A stretch of DNA of 64,000 nucleotides from Macrostomum hystrix (lineage: Eukaryota > Platyhelminthes > Macrostomidae): assembly GCA_950097015.1 (NCBI GenBank), contig CATNEN010000037.1, positions 124,001-188,000 on the forward strand. The letters are read 5' to 3'. How positions within the stretch are numbered: the first letter of the stretch is position 1; each line of letters begins with the position of its first letter. The notes under the pieces were generated by a model. That model was not told the DNA's origin. It saw only the letters and a program-made list of their open reading frames with translations, and searched no databases. A program made the position numbers and the translations under genes. Shown here piece after piece: positions 45,201 through 57,002 of this stretch.

Positions 45201-48200
45201 TTGGCTGCGTCGAAGTGCCCGGAGCTGACAGCCTCAAGTAGGGCTGTTGAACCCCGACAGCCGGGCTCGTCCACATTAACGCCTCGCTCAAGCAGGTAGG
45301 CCATGACGTTGATGTGGCCGTGACTGGCGGCGTCGTGTATCGGCTGCCAGTTGTTGTTGTCTAGGGCGTTAACTGAATGGCCGTGCTTCTCCACTAGGAG
45401 GCGGGCCCTGGGTATGGCGGGTGCGACACAGGTAATAATAGGATTGGCGATACCTATTACCGATATGGAAGGTAGGATTGGCAATACCGATGACTAATAT
45501 CGAAGGTAGGATTGGCGATACCGATGACTAATATCGAAGGTAGGATTGGCGATACCTACTACTAATATAGAAGGTAGGATTGGCGATACCTACTATCAAT
45601 AGGTAAGGTAGGATTGGCGATACCGATGACTAATATCTAAGGTAGGATTGGTAATACCTACTACCAATATCGAAGGTAGGATTGGCGATACCTATTACCG
45701 ATATCGAAGCTAGGATTAGCGATACCTACTACCAATATGGAAGGTAGGATTGGCGATACCTACTACCGATATCGAAGGTAGGATTGGCGATACCTATTAC
45801 AGATATCGAAGGTAGGGTTGGCGATACCGATGACTAATATCGAAGGTAGGATTGGCGATACCTACTACTAATATAGAAGGTAGGATTGGCGATACCTATA
45901 ATCAATAGGTAAGGTAGGATTGGCGATACCGATGACTAATATCTAAGGTAGGATTGGTAATACCTACTACCAATATCGAAGGTAGGATTGGCGATACCTA
46001 TTACCGATATCGAAGGTAGGATTAGCGATACCTACTACCAATATGGAAGGTAGGATTAGCGATACCTACTACCAATATCGAAGGTAGGATTAGCGATACC
46101 TACTACCAATATCGAAGGTAGGATTGTTAATACCTACTACCAATATCGAAGGTAGGATTGGCGATACCTATTACCGATATCGAAGCTAGGATTAGCGATA
46201 CCTACTACCAATATGGAAGGTAGGATTGGCGATACCTACTACCGATATCGAAGGTAGGATTGGCGATACCTACTACAGATATCGAAGGTAGGGTTGGCGA
46301 TACCGATGACTAATATCGAAGGTAGGATTGGCGATACCTACTATCAATAGGTAAGGTAGGATTGGCGATACCGATGACTAATATCTAAGGTAGGATTGGT
46401 AATACCTACTACCAATATCGAAGATAGGATTGACGATACCTACTACTAATATCGAAGGTAGGATTGGCGATACCTACTACTAATATCGAAGGTAGGATTA
46501 GCGATACCTACTACCAATATGGAAAGTAGGATTGGCGATACCTACTACCGATATCGAAGGTGGAATCGGCTATATCTCCCAGAATCTTCCTATACCTGGT
46601 CAAGTCGCCCCGCTGAGCCGCCAGGTGCAGAGGCGTGTCGCCGAATTCATTGCGCCGCATTTCCATTGGCTTGCTGCGATTCCTGGGCTGCCTGCTCTCG
46701 TTGCCAACCTGATAGTCGGACATGCAGGACGTCTGATCGCTGCTCACCGTCGACCAACCGTCTTCTCCGTCTTCGTCTTCATCGTCCTCTTCGTCGTCGA
46801 CATCAGCTTCTTCGCCTCCTACCTCGCTTTCGCGGTCGCCGTTGCTATGTTTCGCTTTCGGACTGTTATCTGGTGTGTTCTGAAATTTGGCATTCAGAAC
46901 ATTTCTGTTAAACCTGCCCCTAGTGGGCCAGATGTGCAGCCGACAGCTATTCCGCGGCTCATTTGAAGGCTGCGTACGGCTGTTCAGTCCATGGACAGGG
47001 GGACACCATACCCACCCTCAACTACCCCAGCTAATGCTGGTACCCATTTAACAGCTGGGTGAACTGAAGCAATTCACAGTTAAGAGTCTTGCTAACTCTG
47101 AATCGTTCCAGTTCCACTGGAGTCGGGAATCGAACACCCGACCTTCATGTCATGAGTGGGACGCTCTAAACACTAAGCAACAACCTCCCTTTAGAGTTAC
47201 GTGCAGAATTTTTAACTGCGTAAGTTCGGAATACTAGGTAGGGTAGACACCTGCTCTACTGTTCATAATAATACTAGGTAGGGTAGACACCTGCTCTACT
47301 GTTTATAATAATACTAGGTAGGGTAGACACCTGCTCTACTGTTCATAATAATACTAGGTAGGGTAGACACCTGCTCTACTGTTCATAATAATACTAGGTA
47401 GGGTAGACACCTGCTCTACTGTTCATAATAATACTAGGTAGGGTAGACACCTGCTCTACTGTTCATAATAATACTAGGTAGAGTAGACACCTGCTCTACT
47501 GTTTATAATAATACTAGGTAGGGTAGACACCTGCTCTACTGTTCATAATAATACTAGGTAGGGTAGACACCTGCTCTACTGTTCATAATAATACTAGGTA
47601 GGGTAGACAACTGCTCTACTGTTCATAATAATACTAGGTAGGGTAGACACCTGCTCTACTGTTCATAATAATACTAGGTAGGGTAGACACCTGCTCTACT
47701 GTTCATAATAATACTAGGTAGGGTAGACACCTGCTCTACTGTTTATAATAATACTAGGTAGGGTAGACACCTGCTCTACTGTTCATAATAATACTAGGTA
47801 GGGTAGACACCTGCTCTACTGTTCATAATAATACTAGGTAGGGTAGACACCTGCTCTACTGTTCATAATAATACTAGGTAGGGTAGACACCTGCTCTACT
47901 GTTTATAATAATACTAGGTAGGGTAGACACCTGCTCTACTGTTTATAATAATACTAGGTAGGGTAGACACCTGCTCTACTGTTTATAATAATACTAGGTA
48001 GGGTAGACACCTGCTCTACTGTTTATAATAATACTAGGTAGGGTAGACACCTGCTCTACTGTTTATAATAATACTAGGTAGGGTAGACACCTGCTCTACT
48101 GTTCATAATAATACTAGGTAGGGTAGACACCTGCTCTACTGTTTATAATAATACTAGGTAGAGTAGACACCTGCTCTACTGTTCATAATAATACTAGGTA

Positions 48201-51200
48201 GGGTAGACACCTGCTCTATTGTTCATAATAATACTAGGTAGGGTAGACACCTGCTCTACTGTTCATAATAATACTAGGTAGGGTAGACACCTGCTCTACT
48301 GTTTATAATAATACTAGGTAGGGTAGACACCTGCTCTACTGTTCATAATAATACTAGGTAGGGTAGACACCTGCTCTACTGTTTATAATAATACTAGGTA
48401 GAGTAGACACCTGCTCTACTGTTCATAATAATACTAGGTAGGGTAGACACCTGCTCTACTGTTCATAATAATACTAGGTAGGGTAGACACCTGCTCTACT
48501 GTTCATAATAATACTAGGTAGGGTAGACACCTGCTCTACTGTTTATAATAATACTAGGTAGGGTAGACACCTGCTCTACTGTTTATAATAATACTAGGTA
48601 GGGTAGACACCTGCTCTACTGTTCATAATAATACTAGGTAGGGTAGACACCTGCTCTACTGTTCATAATAATACTAGGTAGGGTAGACACCTGCTCTACT
48701 GTTTATAATAATACTAGGTAGAGTAGACACCTGCTCTACTGTTCATAATAATACTAGGTAGGGTAGACACCTGCTCTACTGTTCATAATAATACTAGGTA
48801 GGGTAGACACCTGCTCTACTGTTTATAATAATACTAGGTAGGGTAGACACCTGCTCTACTGTTTATAATAATACTAGGTAGGGTAGACACCTGCTCTACT
48901 GTTCATAATAATACTAGGTAGGGTAGACACCTGCTCTACTGTTCATAATAATACTAGGTAGGGTAGACACCTGCTCTACTGTTTATAATAATACTAGGTA
49001 GAGTAGACACCTGCTCTACTGTTCATAATAATACTAGGTAGGGTAGACACCTGCTCTACTGTTCATAATAATACTAGGTAGGGTAGACACCTGCTCTACT
49101 GTTCATAATAATACTAGGTAGGGTAGACACCTGCTCTACTGTTCATAATAATACTAGGTAGGGTAGACACCTGCTCTACTGTTCATAATAATACTAGGTA
49201 GGGTAGACACCTGCTCTACTGTTCATAATAATACTAGGTAGGGTAGACACCTGCTCTACTGTTCATAATAATACTAGGTAGGGTAGACACCTGCTCTACT
49301 GTTCATAATAATACTAGGTAGGGTAGACACCTGCTTTGCCACACACGCATGCGCCCACCTTACCTTATCAGCAATCAACAGTTGCCTGTCTCTTTCGCAC
49401 TGTTCAGCCTGCTCCTTGCGATCGAGTGCTCGGCAGCAGACAGCCAGGCTGGCATAGACGGATGCCAGTTCTCGCTCGGCTGTCGAGTTGATCTTGCGGC
49501 CTCGCAGCAGTTCGATCTGTGTCAGGGAGAGTTCTTAAATAGTAGTTGTGTTTATGCTTTAGCTTCACAGAATAGGGATTTCACAGAATAGGGATTTCAC
49601 TGAATTGGGGTTTCACAGAATTTGGATTTCACTGAATTGGTATTTCGGCGAGTTGGGATTTTACTGACTTTGGATTGCAGCAAATAGGGGTTTCGGAAAA
49701 TAGCGATTTCAGCGAATTGGGATTCCAATAAACGGGGATTTCACTGAATTCGGGTTTCAGCGAATAGGGATTTCATCATAGGGATAAGAGATTTCTGCAA
49801 AGTGGGATTTAGGATGTTTAGGATTTCGGCGAGACCGGCCATTCAAGATGTAATGAATTTGGATAGACCAATTACTCGCAGATGTTGATCGCTAGCCTCA
49901 CCTGCCGTTCCAGGTGTGTGGCAGCCCTGGCATAAAGCTGAAACCGGACCAGCATATCCGCCGTTACTCTGTGCGCATTGAGAACTGACTCAACATCCGC
50001 TGTCGGCTTGTCTGACTTCCACTGAGCCAGAAGCTGATTATATTTCAACACTCTGACAACAGCCTGATGCTGGACACACGGCAATCTAGACTGCTGTCGA
50101 AGACCCTTAGTAGCGAATACTGTTAGGCTTGCCCTGCTCAGCTGTTTGACTGGTCCAGTCAGGCCTGAGTCAGCCGCAATTGCAGCCAGGCGGCACAGGC
50201 TCAGATACAGAGCGGCATCGGCTGACAAATCTAATAGTTTGCGATCCACCATCTTCTGAGCAAACTCAAAGCCGTCAGCTACCGCCTCCATAGCTACGTA
50301 ATGATCTAGCTTGGAGCCGCAGTGAACTAGCAGGGTCTCCTCAGACACCTCTCGGCCCAGTTTCTCAACCAGCTTGTCGCACACGTCCAGGTAGCCGGAC
50401 CGCGCCTTCGCCTAACATTGCAGCAGCCGGGTGATAATTTATGCACTTTTATTACAACTTTTTAACTGCTGTAAACCCGGTTGGTTGTAGCTATCTACCC
50501 TGCTGTACACTCAGTGGGTTGTAGCTATCTACCCTGCTGTACATTCAGTGGGTTGTAGCTATCTACCCTGCTGTACATTCAGTGGGTTGTATCTATCTAC
50601 CCTGCTGTACATTCAGTGGGTTGTAGCTACCTACCCTGCTGTACATTCAGTGGGTTGTAGCTATCTACCCTGCTGTACACTCGGTTGGTTGTAGCTATCT
50701 ACCCTGCTGTACACTCGGTTGGTTGTAGCTATCTACCCTGCTGTACACTCGGTTGGTTGTAGCTATCTATCCTGCTGTACACTCGGTTGGTTGTAGCTAT
50801 CTACCCTACTGTACACTCTGTGGGTTGTAGCTATCTACCCTACTGTACACTCTGTGGGTTGTATCTATCTACCCTGCTGTACACTCAGTGGGTTGTAGCT
50901 ATCTACCCTGCTGTACACTCGGTTGGTTGTAGCTATCTACCCTGCTGTACACTCGGTTGGTTGTAGCTATCTACCCTACTGTACACTCTGTGGGTTGTAT
51001 CTATCTACCCTGCTGTACATTCAGTGGGTTGTAGCTATCTACCCTGCTGTACACTCGGTTGGTTGTAGCTATCTACCTTGCTGTACACTCGGTTGGTTGT
51101 AGCTATCTACCCTACTGTACACTCTGTGGGTTGTAGCTATCTACCCTGCTGTACATTCAGTGGGTTGTAGCTATCTACCCTGCTGTACACTCGGTTGGTT

Positions 51201-52056
51201 GTAGCTATCTACCCTGCTGTACACTCGGTTGGTTGTAGCTATCTACCCTACTGTACACTCTGTGGGTTGTAGCTATCTACCCTGCTGTACATTCAGTGGG
51301 TTGTAGCTATCTACCCTGCTGTACATTCAGTGGGTTGTAGCTATCTACCCTGCTGTACACTCGGTGGGTTGTAGCTATCTACCCTACTGTACACTCGGTG
51401 GGTTGTAGCTATCTACCCTACTGTACACTCGGTGGGTTGTAGCTATCTACCCTGCGGTAAACACGGTTAGCAGCTAATAATCTTATAGTCAACTAGAAGC
51501 TACTATTAACCTATAAGTCAGGTGCGTGCTCTGAGGAGAGCCCAAAGCTTACCTCTCTGGGTAGGCAGCTCTTGACCAGATTCACATAGGTCACGAGTTT
51601 CATTACGTCGAATTCGCTCGGCGGCAGTCGCTTCTTCATTATTAGCAGGTATTTTAGACTCATACACATTGCCTCTTTGGCTTTGAAAAAATTCGGATCC
51701 GCATAATCCAATAGTAGATAGACTCGCCCAAGCGTTAGCCAGGCCTCCTGTTGTACTTTTGGATTGTTGGACTCGTTGGCCAACTTAATGTACTCTAAGG
51801 CGTGCCCCTCAGCCGACTGATGATCGCCTGCGTCGACATAGACGTCGGCTAAGAAGCGTCGAAGCTCGATTAAGGCGACTCCGCCAACGCGACCGTCACT
51901 GCCGCTGGTTGCTGGCCAGTTGCTAAGGGCGGCCTCGCCCAGAGTGGCTGCTTCGTCCAGTTTTCCAGACACATAGCGACGCTTTGCCCGATCAAATAGG
52001 TTCGGCCACTTGTTGGCATTTGCCACTGAGGCGAGAGCTGGACACCTTTGATGCAC
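42249..52056 (-). CDS. TONSL: TONSL (tonsoku-like DNA repair protein), six exons, 5' end missing
   Basis: Minus-strand exons in order: about 52056-51553, 50411-49902, 49516-49364, 46879-46596, 45407-44855, 43568-42249. Junction phases agree at all five introns (0,0,0,2,0), giving about 1107 residues. Exons 1-3 are TPR (e.g. VALIELRRFLADVYVDAGDH, LASVYASLAVCCRALDRKEQ). Exon 4 has an acidic linker (DVDDEEDDEDEDGEDG) and ankyrin repeat 1 (RRNEFGDTPLHLAAQRGDL). Exon 5 has two further ankyrin repeats (NNNWQPIHDAASHGHINVMA, STALLEAVSSGHFDAAKWLI). Exon 6 has a Ser/Asp-rich linker and C-terminal leucine-rich repeats (LTRLDLSGNRLTDLP, LTDLNLSGNQLTSATL, LRVLDLSDNPLGD). This TPR-ANK-LRR order is unique to TONSL, which with MMS22L loads RAD51 at stalled forks and reads newly made histone H4. 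The ATG exon was not found. Confidence 0.93.
43735..44830. repeat. 25-bp minisatellite in TONSL intron 5
   Basis: About 43 copies of TACTCTTCCACTCTACCCCA plus TAGAC, with ATATAC, AAAGAC and CTCCAT variants in recurrent orders; a CCC-deleted form (ACCCATAGAC) recurs four times on a common background, showing block duplication. It fills the intron 43569-44854. Confidence 0.96.
45410..46560. repeat. 34-bp minisatellite with higher-order duplication, TONSL intron 4
   Basis: About 34 copies of GGTAGGATTGGCGATACCTA plus CTACCAATATCGAA. Rare variants recur in the same order: GAAGCTAGGATTAGCG at about 45,706 and 46,184, each followed by the ATATGG, ACAGAT and GGTAGGGTTGG variants. Blocks of about 14 units have therefore been duplicated. 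It fills nearly the whole intron that splits ankyrin repeat 1. Confidence 0.96.
46912..47186 (-). mobile_element. SINE family 1 copy in TONSL intron 3
   Basis: Reverse complement of the family: GGGCCAGATGTGCAGCCGAC, GGCTGCGTACGGCTGTTCAG, CAGCTAATGCTGGTACCCAT, and the tRNA-like head GGGAATCGAACACCCGACCT (B box) to GGGACGCTCTAAACACTAAG (A box). About 15% diverged by eye from the 13534 copy. Confidence 0.86.
47231..49336. repeat. 40-bp minisatellite, 52 units in perfect register, TONSL intron 3
   Basis: The unit is ATACTAGGTAGGGTAGACAC plus CTGCTCTACTGTTCATAATA. Spacing is exactly 40 bp from 47241 to 49321 (52 units) with no indel. Almost all variation is at two sites, GTTCAT/GTTTAT and GGGTAG/GAGTAG, plus very few singletons (GACAACTG, CTCTATTG). 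Each unit has a GTAG(A/G)G ... CTCTAC inverted repeat. It abuts the exon 3 donor side of the intron, about 28 bp from the splice site. Confidence 0.97.
49560..49800. repeat. Degenerate GGGATTTC repeat in TONSL intron 2
   Basis: Imperfect 16-18-bp units such as ACAGAATAGGGATTTC, ACTGAATTGGGGTTTC and AGCGAATTGGGATTCC. It is much more diverged than the neighbouring arrays, so it looks like an old minisatellite. Confidence 0.8.
50465..51465. repeat. 34-bp minisatellite in TONSL intron 1
   Basis: About 29 copies of GGTTGTAGCTATCTACCCTG plus CTGTACACTCGGTT. Variant ends (CAGTGG, CGGTTG, CTGTGG; CTGCTG/CTACTG) recur as ordered blocks, again showing multi-unit duplication. It fills the intron 50412-51552. 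Confidence 0.96.
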
Positions 52057-54790
52057 TCTGCAGTTGATTTTATAAAGTACATTACTTTAATCACATGAAA
52101 CCAATCAATTTCAAGCAGGGCCATAACCTGAATCATGAGAGCGAATCATCACCTGTCAAAAAGCTTTTTTGTCAGATTAAAAGCAATAGCTAGGTGTTGT
52201 CAGTAGAAATAGCATGGTAGACCTGTGAACTATACAGCATCACTTTAAGACTAACTATAACATTATAATTAACTTTAAATATTTTTATAAAAAAATATTT
52301 TCAATAACTTCAATAGAAATCCAACACTGATAACTTTTGAATATAGCAATTTGATAAAAATTCTAGAACTTAATTGTAGTTCTATTCTATCTATTCATTG
52401 GTAAATATATTTCTTTTTCTTTCATTAATTTTACCTCTATTTACATCTCTATTTTAGATACTATAATTTATAAAAACAAGGCATGACAATAAAAACTTTT
52501 TGTCATATTCTAATTGCTTGAGCTAGCAAAATAAAATTCGTTTTTTACAAGGTAGTGATTAGTGAAGAAGAAAACATATATCTAACTACAGTGAAAAATT
52601 GTTAAAACATTGGCTTTTAACCATTTTCAACCATAGTTAAGCCTAGAGCTATAAAATTATTGATTGATTTAGGTATACAATTAATGTACTATTAATAACA
52701 CGAATACTAAATATCTAAGGTATATTGTTTTGATGGGTATTTCAATATTTTAACTTCTAAATTAAACAAATTACTGCCTGCTAGTTTGAATTGAGAGCTG
52801 GAGGGACAAGCAGCAATGTGATTGTACTACTGCCCAATCAATAGACAATTCAGAACTCTTCTCATATAACTATGCTTTGCACATTGTTGACTTCTGAAGA
52901 ATCACAAGTGTGCGGTTTAACATTTTTCTCAGTGTATATGCCCACAAAATAGACTAGACCAAGTTATTAAATTTAATAAGATCATGGTCATGGTTAATAT
53001 TTTTACACTTTAGCTTTGTTAGTTAGTGCCATAGAGTCACTTAGCATAGCCAGGGGCAGGAGGTAGCTAGGCCTATCTGTGCATGGACCAATTAATGTAG
53101 GCCTACCAATATACCCAAATGACATGAATAGGGATTTCATTCTGAACTAAACCCAAATCCAATACCCACAAAGAAAATCATGCCTAGCTATGCCTATATT
53201 ATGTATAGTGGAGCAAACCAAAAAAAAAATAGTTTAAAAAGTTACTTTAATTTAGTTAGGTCCAGCTCATAGTCTTACAAGAAAAAAGTAGGGCCTACCA
53301 GACTTTTCCATTCAGTCCTTGCAAGTAGCAACAAAAATACATTGTCATTAACAAATAGCTAATCAGAGCAGCTACTAAATAGTCGTCTGATCTCAAAGCT
53401 GATATACAAAAATGCATTGACCAAAAGAAATAAATATTAATACTTTTTGTACTCATATCATGAAATATTAATAATAATTAATTCAAGTATATGTTTAGGG
53501 ATTTTAAGAGATAGAGCTAGCTTAAGTCTTAGTCATTAGGTTATGCGTTTAATATCGATTTAGAAAAACGAAAAAGGCTAGGCAACAGCGTGAAATCGTT
53601 ATTTATATTCGATTCTTAAGCATTTTCATCGATTTTATTATTGTAAACTACACAAGGGAAGAGCGCTCTGCTGTTCACGGTCGCACGTGCGTTTAAATTA
53701 GACCGCTGTTTTAAATACTAAAGTCTCGGTTTCAACAAAAAGAAACTGTTATTAGAAATGGAGCTTAAAAGCAGGTAATTCTTTCACCTTTTCCATTCAG
53801 GTCTTTCAAATTTTAAGGGTTTCATATTGAAATATTTTTTGTGTGCAAAAAAGCGCAATTTCATAACACGCTACTACATGTAGATTTGGACCTTCTACAT
53901 AATTCAAATCACAATTCTCTTTACAGCAGCCCAAATAGTTAAATCAGCTCCTCGATAAATAATGAACTTAATGTGCGACTCTTTATTTGTGACCCTACTC
54001 TGGTTCCTTTTTGGTGGAAATTTAAATTAACAATTATATTTAAGCTCAAAACGAGCTGACCACGACCCATTGTTTGTTTCTACACAAAAGAGAAAGTTTA
54101 TTGTACTATGAGCTTTGGAAGTGTTGTGCTTTATTGTTCACTTCAGCTTATGTACGCTCGTGCCCACGCTGATTTGTAGGGTCGGTGCTTGCAAATTGCG
54201 GCTGCGCCCCTCCGCAATCGTTAACCAATACATATATCGACCCTTAAGACCTCAGTCTGCATTTCGTGTTTCTCGTGACTGAATTCTCGCTGGTCTTACA
54301 GTACTATGTTTTTATTTTCAACGACACTAAGCAAAAATTTGGAGTTTGGACATTCTCTCACCGAGCCTGTAGGTCAAAAGTTATAATGCAAAACTCAAAT
54401 TAATAATGGGCCTACAGCTTAGGTTAGGAGATAAAAGGTGTTCGTGTTGATAAAGCAGTAAACCCTCCACCACTCTCACGTTGTCGGATTCCCGAATCCT
54501 CCAACTGTTAATCGTTCCGCCGCCCAGCCTGTCGGATTCCCGAATCCTCCATATGCTATAAAGTACGCAATCATGATTGATCTCACTAGTACTAGGCACA
54601 TATTCATTTACATGGTCTGCTCCGATTCTCGTTCGCTACGTTTGAACCATAGACTATCTCCAATTAGCTTCTACTGTAATCTATAACTCGTTTTATCAAT
54701 AAATCAAGCGCGGGGCCGTGCCTCAAAAGAAAAACTTTCTGCCTTACGACAGCATATTCGTTTCTTGTCTGCCTGACACACGTTCCCGTC
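52057..54790. other. AT-rich region upstream of TONSL and the FABP genes
   Basis: No supportable gene. It should contain the missing TONSL first exon and promoter. A direct repeat GTCGGATTCCCGAATCCTCC occurs twice, at about 54,483 and 54,532. An ATG followed by a donor (AAAAGCAGGTAATT, 53,758-53,779) is noted but unsupported. Confidence 0.45.
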
Positions 54791-54794
54791 GCAT

Positions 54795-54950
54795 GCTTAG
54801 TATATATAACTAACGCATTTACATAGCAACAGAAGTTACCGCGGTTAGAACCAAATAATTGTCTTGTAGTTTGATCAGCTCACTTATTAACCAAAGTTTT
54901 TATTCTAGTTGAAAACTAGAATAAAAAACTCCGAAATCAAATATTTTAAT
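54795..54950 (+). promoter_or_regulatory. Probable core promoter and 5' UTR of FABP copy 1
   Basis: A TATA-box-like AGTATATATAACT lies at about 54,798-54,810, some 145 bp before the start codon. A perfect 13-bp inverted repeat, TTTTATTCTAGTT - GAA - AACTAGAATAAAA, spans 54,898-54,926. It also contains an acceptor-like TTCTAG. No experimental support; assignment is by position and consensus. Confidence 0.45.
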
Positions 54951-54951
54951 C

Positions 54952-56170
54952 ATGCCTGAGAATCAGAACCTCTTTGGCGTCTGGAAGGCCTACAAGAGTG
55001 AGAACATGGCCGCGGTGTTGGAGAAAGCAGGTGCGTTAGTTTTTTTGTTCAACAATTGCTTTAAAGTTAAATAAAATATTCACGAGGATCGGAAAGTCAG
55101 GAAGCTAAGTTTCTTTAGAAAAGTTTATAGGAGGCTGCAGCATGGTTTCGCCGTAAAATTCACTATTACTAAAATGGGAAATTTTACACCTTTTTACACT
55201 AAAATGGTGATCGTTTTCTCTTGAAAGCTGATCCAAAGCTTTTCTTTGAATAAGTTTGCTTGATCCCTGATCAGAGAATTGAGCTCGGAGGGCTAATTGT
55301 AGAGAAAAGGACAATAATAATATAAAATCTATCTGTACAATGTACATGTAATCACACAATCATTAGGGGCACCTTGGATGGCCAGGAAGATGGCCGCGAA
55401 CGCCACGCCGACGGTGACGCTTAGCAAAGTCGACGACAAACACATCAAGATGTCATCCAAGTCGGCGATCTTCACCATGGAGCAGACTTTTGAATTGGGC
55501 GGCACTGTCGAGTTCAAGCCGGCATTCTTGGGCCAGGCACAGGCCTTCTACACGGAGTGGAGCAACGACGGGCGGTTGGTGTGCTACCAGGGCCCGGCTG
55601 GCAGCGACTTGAAGAACAGCGGCGTCAAACAAATTCGCAGTGTGGAACCCAATGGCGATATGCTTATGGCAAGAAAGAGTTGTTGTTTTATCAAAAGTAC
55701 ACAGATTTCCTGGACATTTTTTACTGCCGATTTTTATTCCATGCAGCGAAAATGCAATACTTCTCATTAAGCCTCTTTATCCATAGTATCATCCGCTTGA
55801 TCTGTAGAATGTCTTCATCGAGATGTAGAATGTCTTCATCGAGATGTAGAATGTCTTCATCGAGATGTAGAATGTCCTCATCCAGGTGTAGAATGTCTTC
55901 ATCGAGATGTTGAATGTCTTCATCGAGATGTTGAATGTCTTTGTAGAAATATACACTAGTTGGGATGTCACGATGTACCTTACCAATTGAGTTTCAATTA
56001 TCCGAAAAATTGGGACAGAAAAAAGCGGGCATTTCCCGTGTCTTTGAAATGAGACTTAATCTTGCAATAGGGACTTATCCAATGAACTAACTGCTAACAA
56101 ATAACCCCCATTCCAGACTGCAATTCAAGGAGATGTGACTGGATATCGATGGTTCAAACGGGAGAACTAA
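54952..56170 (+). CDS. Fatty-acid-binding protein, copy 1, three exons (GC-AG second intron)
   Basis: The exons are 54952-55030, 55367-55668 and 56117-56170 (phases 1 and 0), giving 144 residues. LFGVWKAYKSENMAAVLEKA is the FABP/CRABP N-terminal helix entry (F-x-G-x-W-K...SEN), followed by beta-strand segments such as ATPTVTLSKVDDKHIKMSSK and FTMEQTFELGGTVEF, and the C-terminal strand GYRWFKREN. FABPs carry fatty acids or retinoids in a cytosolic beta-clam; the ligand is unknown here. Intron 2 starts with GC (ATGCTTATG|GCAAGA) and ends at TTCCAG; the position is fixed by the homologous junction in copy 2, where the donor is GTGAGG. Poly(A) signal AATAAA at about 56301. Copy 2 is 1.3 kb downstream in the same orientation. 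Confidence 0.88.
55804..55942. repeat. 21-bp minisatellite in intron 2 of FABP copy 1
   Basis: About six copies of TAGAATGTCTTCATCGAGATG, ending with TTGAATG variants. Confidence 0.92.
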
Positions 56171-56394
56171 CTTCGAACCCAAACGAATTGTCTCTGACTT
56201 CTGAGCTAGCTCGAAATATAGATTTTTGGTAATTATAACAAACTGATATAAATTACATATTATACTCACTTAAAAATGATATATAAGAAATCAAGAATAT
56301 AATAAATATTAATGCTAAAAACAAATAAAAACAAATCAGTGCAAGTCAGATCAGTTATTTACTTCGTTTTCTAATCTCCAGCATTAAAGTCATA

Positions 56395-57002
56395 GGTGCA
56401 GAGCAGCGGACACCCCACTGAAGGATCTGGGGATTGGGAGAGAGCAGCGGACAAGCCACTGAAGGATCAGGGGATTGAGACAAGCAGCGGACACCCCACT
56501 GAAGGATCTGGGGATTGGGAGAGAGCAGCGGACAAGCCACTGAAGGATCAGGGGATTGAGAGAGAGCAGCGGACACCCCACTGAAGGATCAGGGGATTGG
56601 GAGAGAGCAGCGGACACCCCACTGAAGGATAAGGGGATTGGGAGAGAGCAGCGGACACCCCACTGAAGGATCAGGGGATTGGGAGAGAGCAGCGGACACC
56701 CCACTGAAAGATCAGTGGATTGGGAGAGAGCAGTGGACAAGCCACTAAAGGATCAGGGGATTGAGAGAGAGCAGTGGACACCCCACTGAAGGATCTGGGG
56801 ATTGGGAGAGAGCAGTGGACAAGCCACTAAAGGATCAGGGGATTGAGAGAGAGCAGCGGACACCACTGAAGGATCTGGGGATTGGGAGAGAGCAGCGGAC
56901 AGTACACTGAAGGATCAGGGGATTGGGAGAGAGCAGCGGACACCCCACTGAAGGATCAGGGGATTGGGAGAGAGTAGTGGACACCCCACTGAAGGATCAG
57001 GT
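56395..57002. repeat. 41-bp minisatellite between the two FABP genes
   Basis: About 15 copies of a 41-bp unit, AGCAGCGGACACCCCACTGA plus AGGATCAGGGGATTGGGAGA and G. Units of type CACCCCAC/ATCTGG/GGGAG alternate with CAAGCCAC/ATCAGG/GAGAG in the first third, giving a dimeric higher-order pattern. Confidence 0.95.

Noticed and set aside
47231-49336. CRISPR-like appearance of regularly spaced repeats
   Set aside because: Units are directly contiguous with no unique spacers, and the locus is an intron of an animal gene.
53758-53779. ATG followed by a good donor (possible first coding exon, plus strand)
   Set aside because: Only six codons, and no downstream plus-strand exon in phase was found before the FABP genes.
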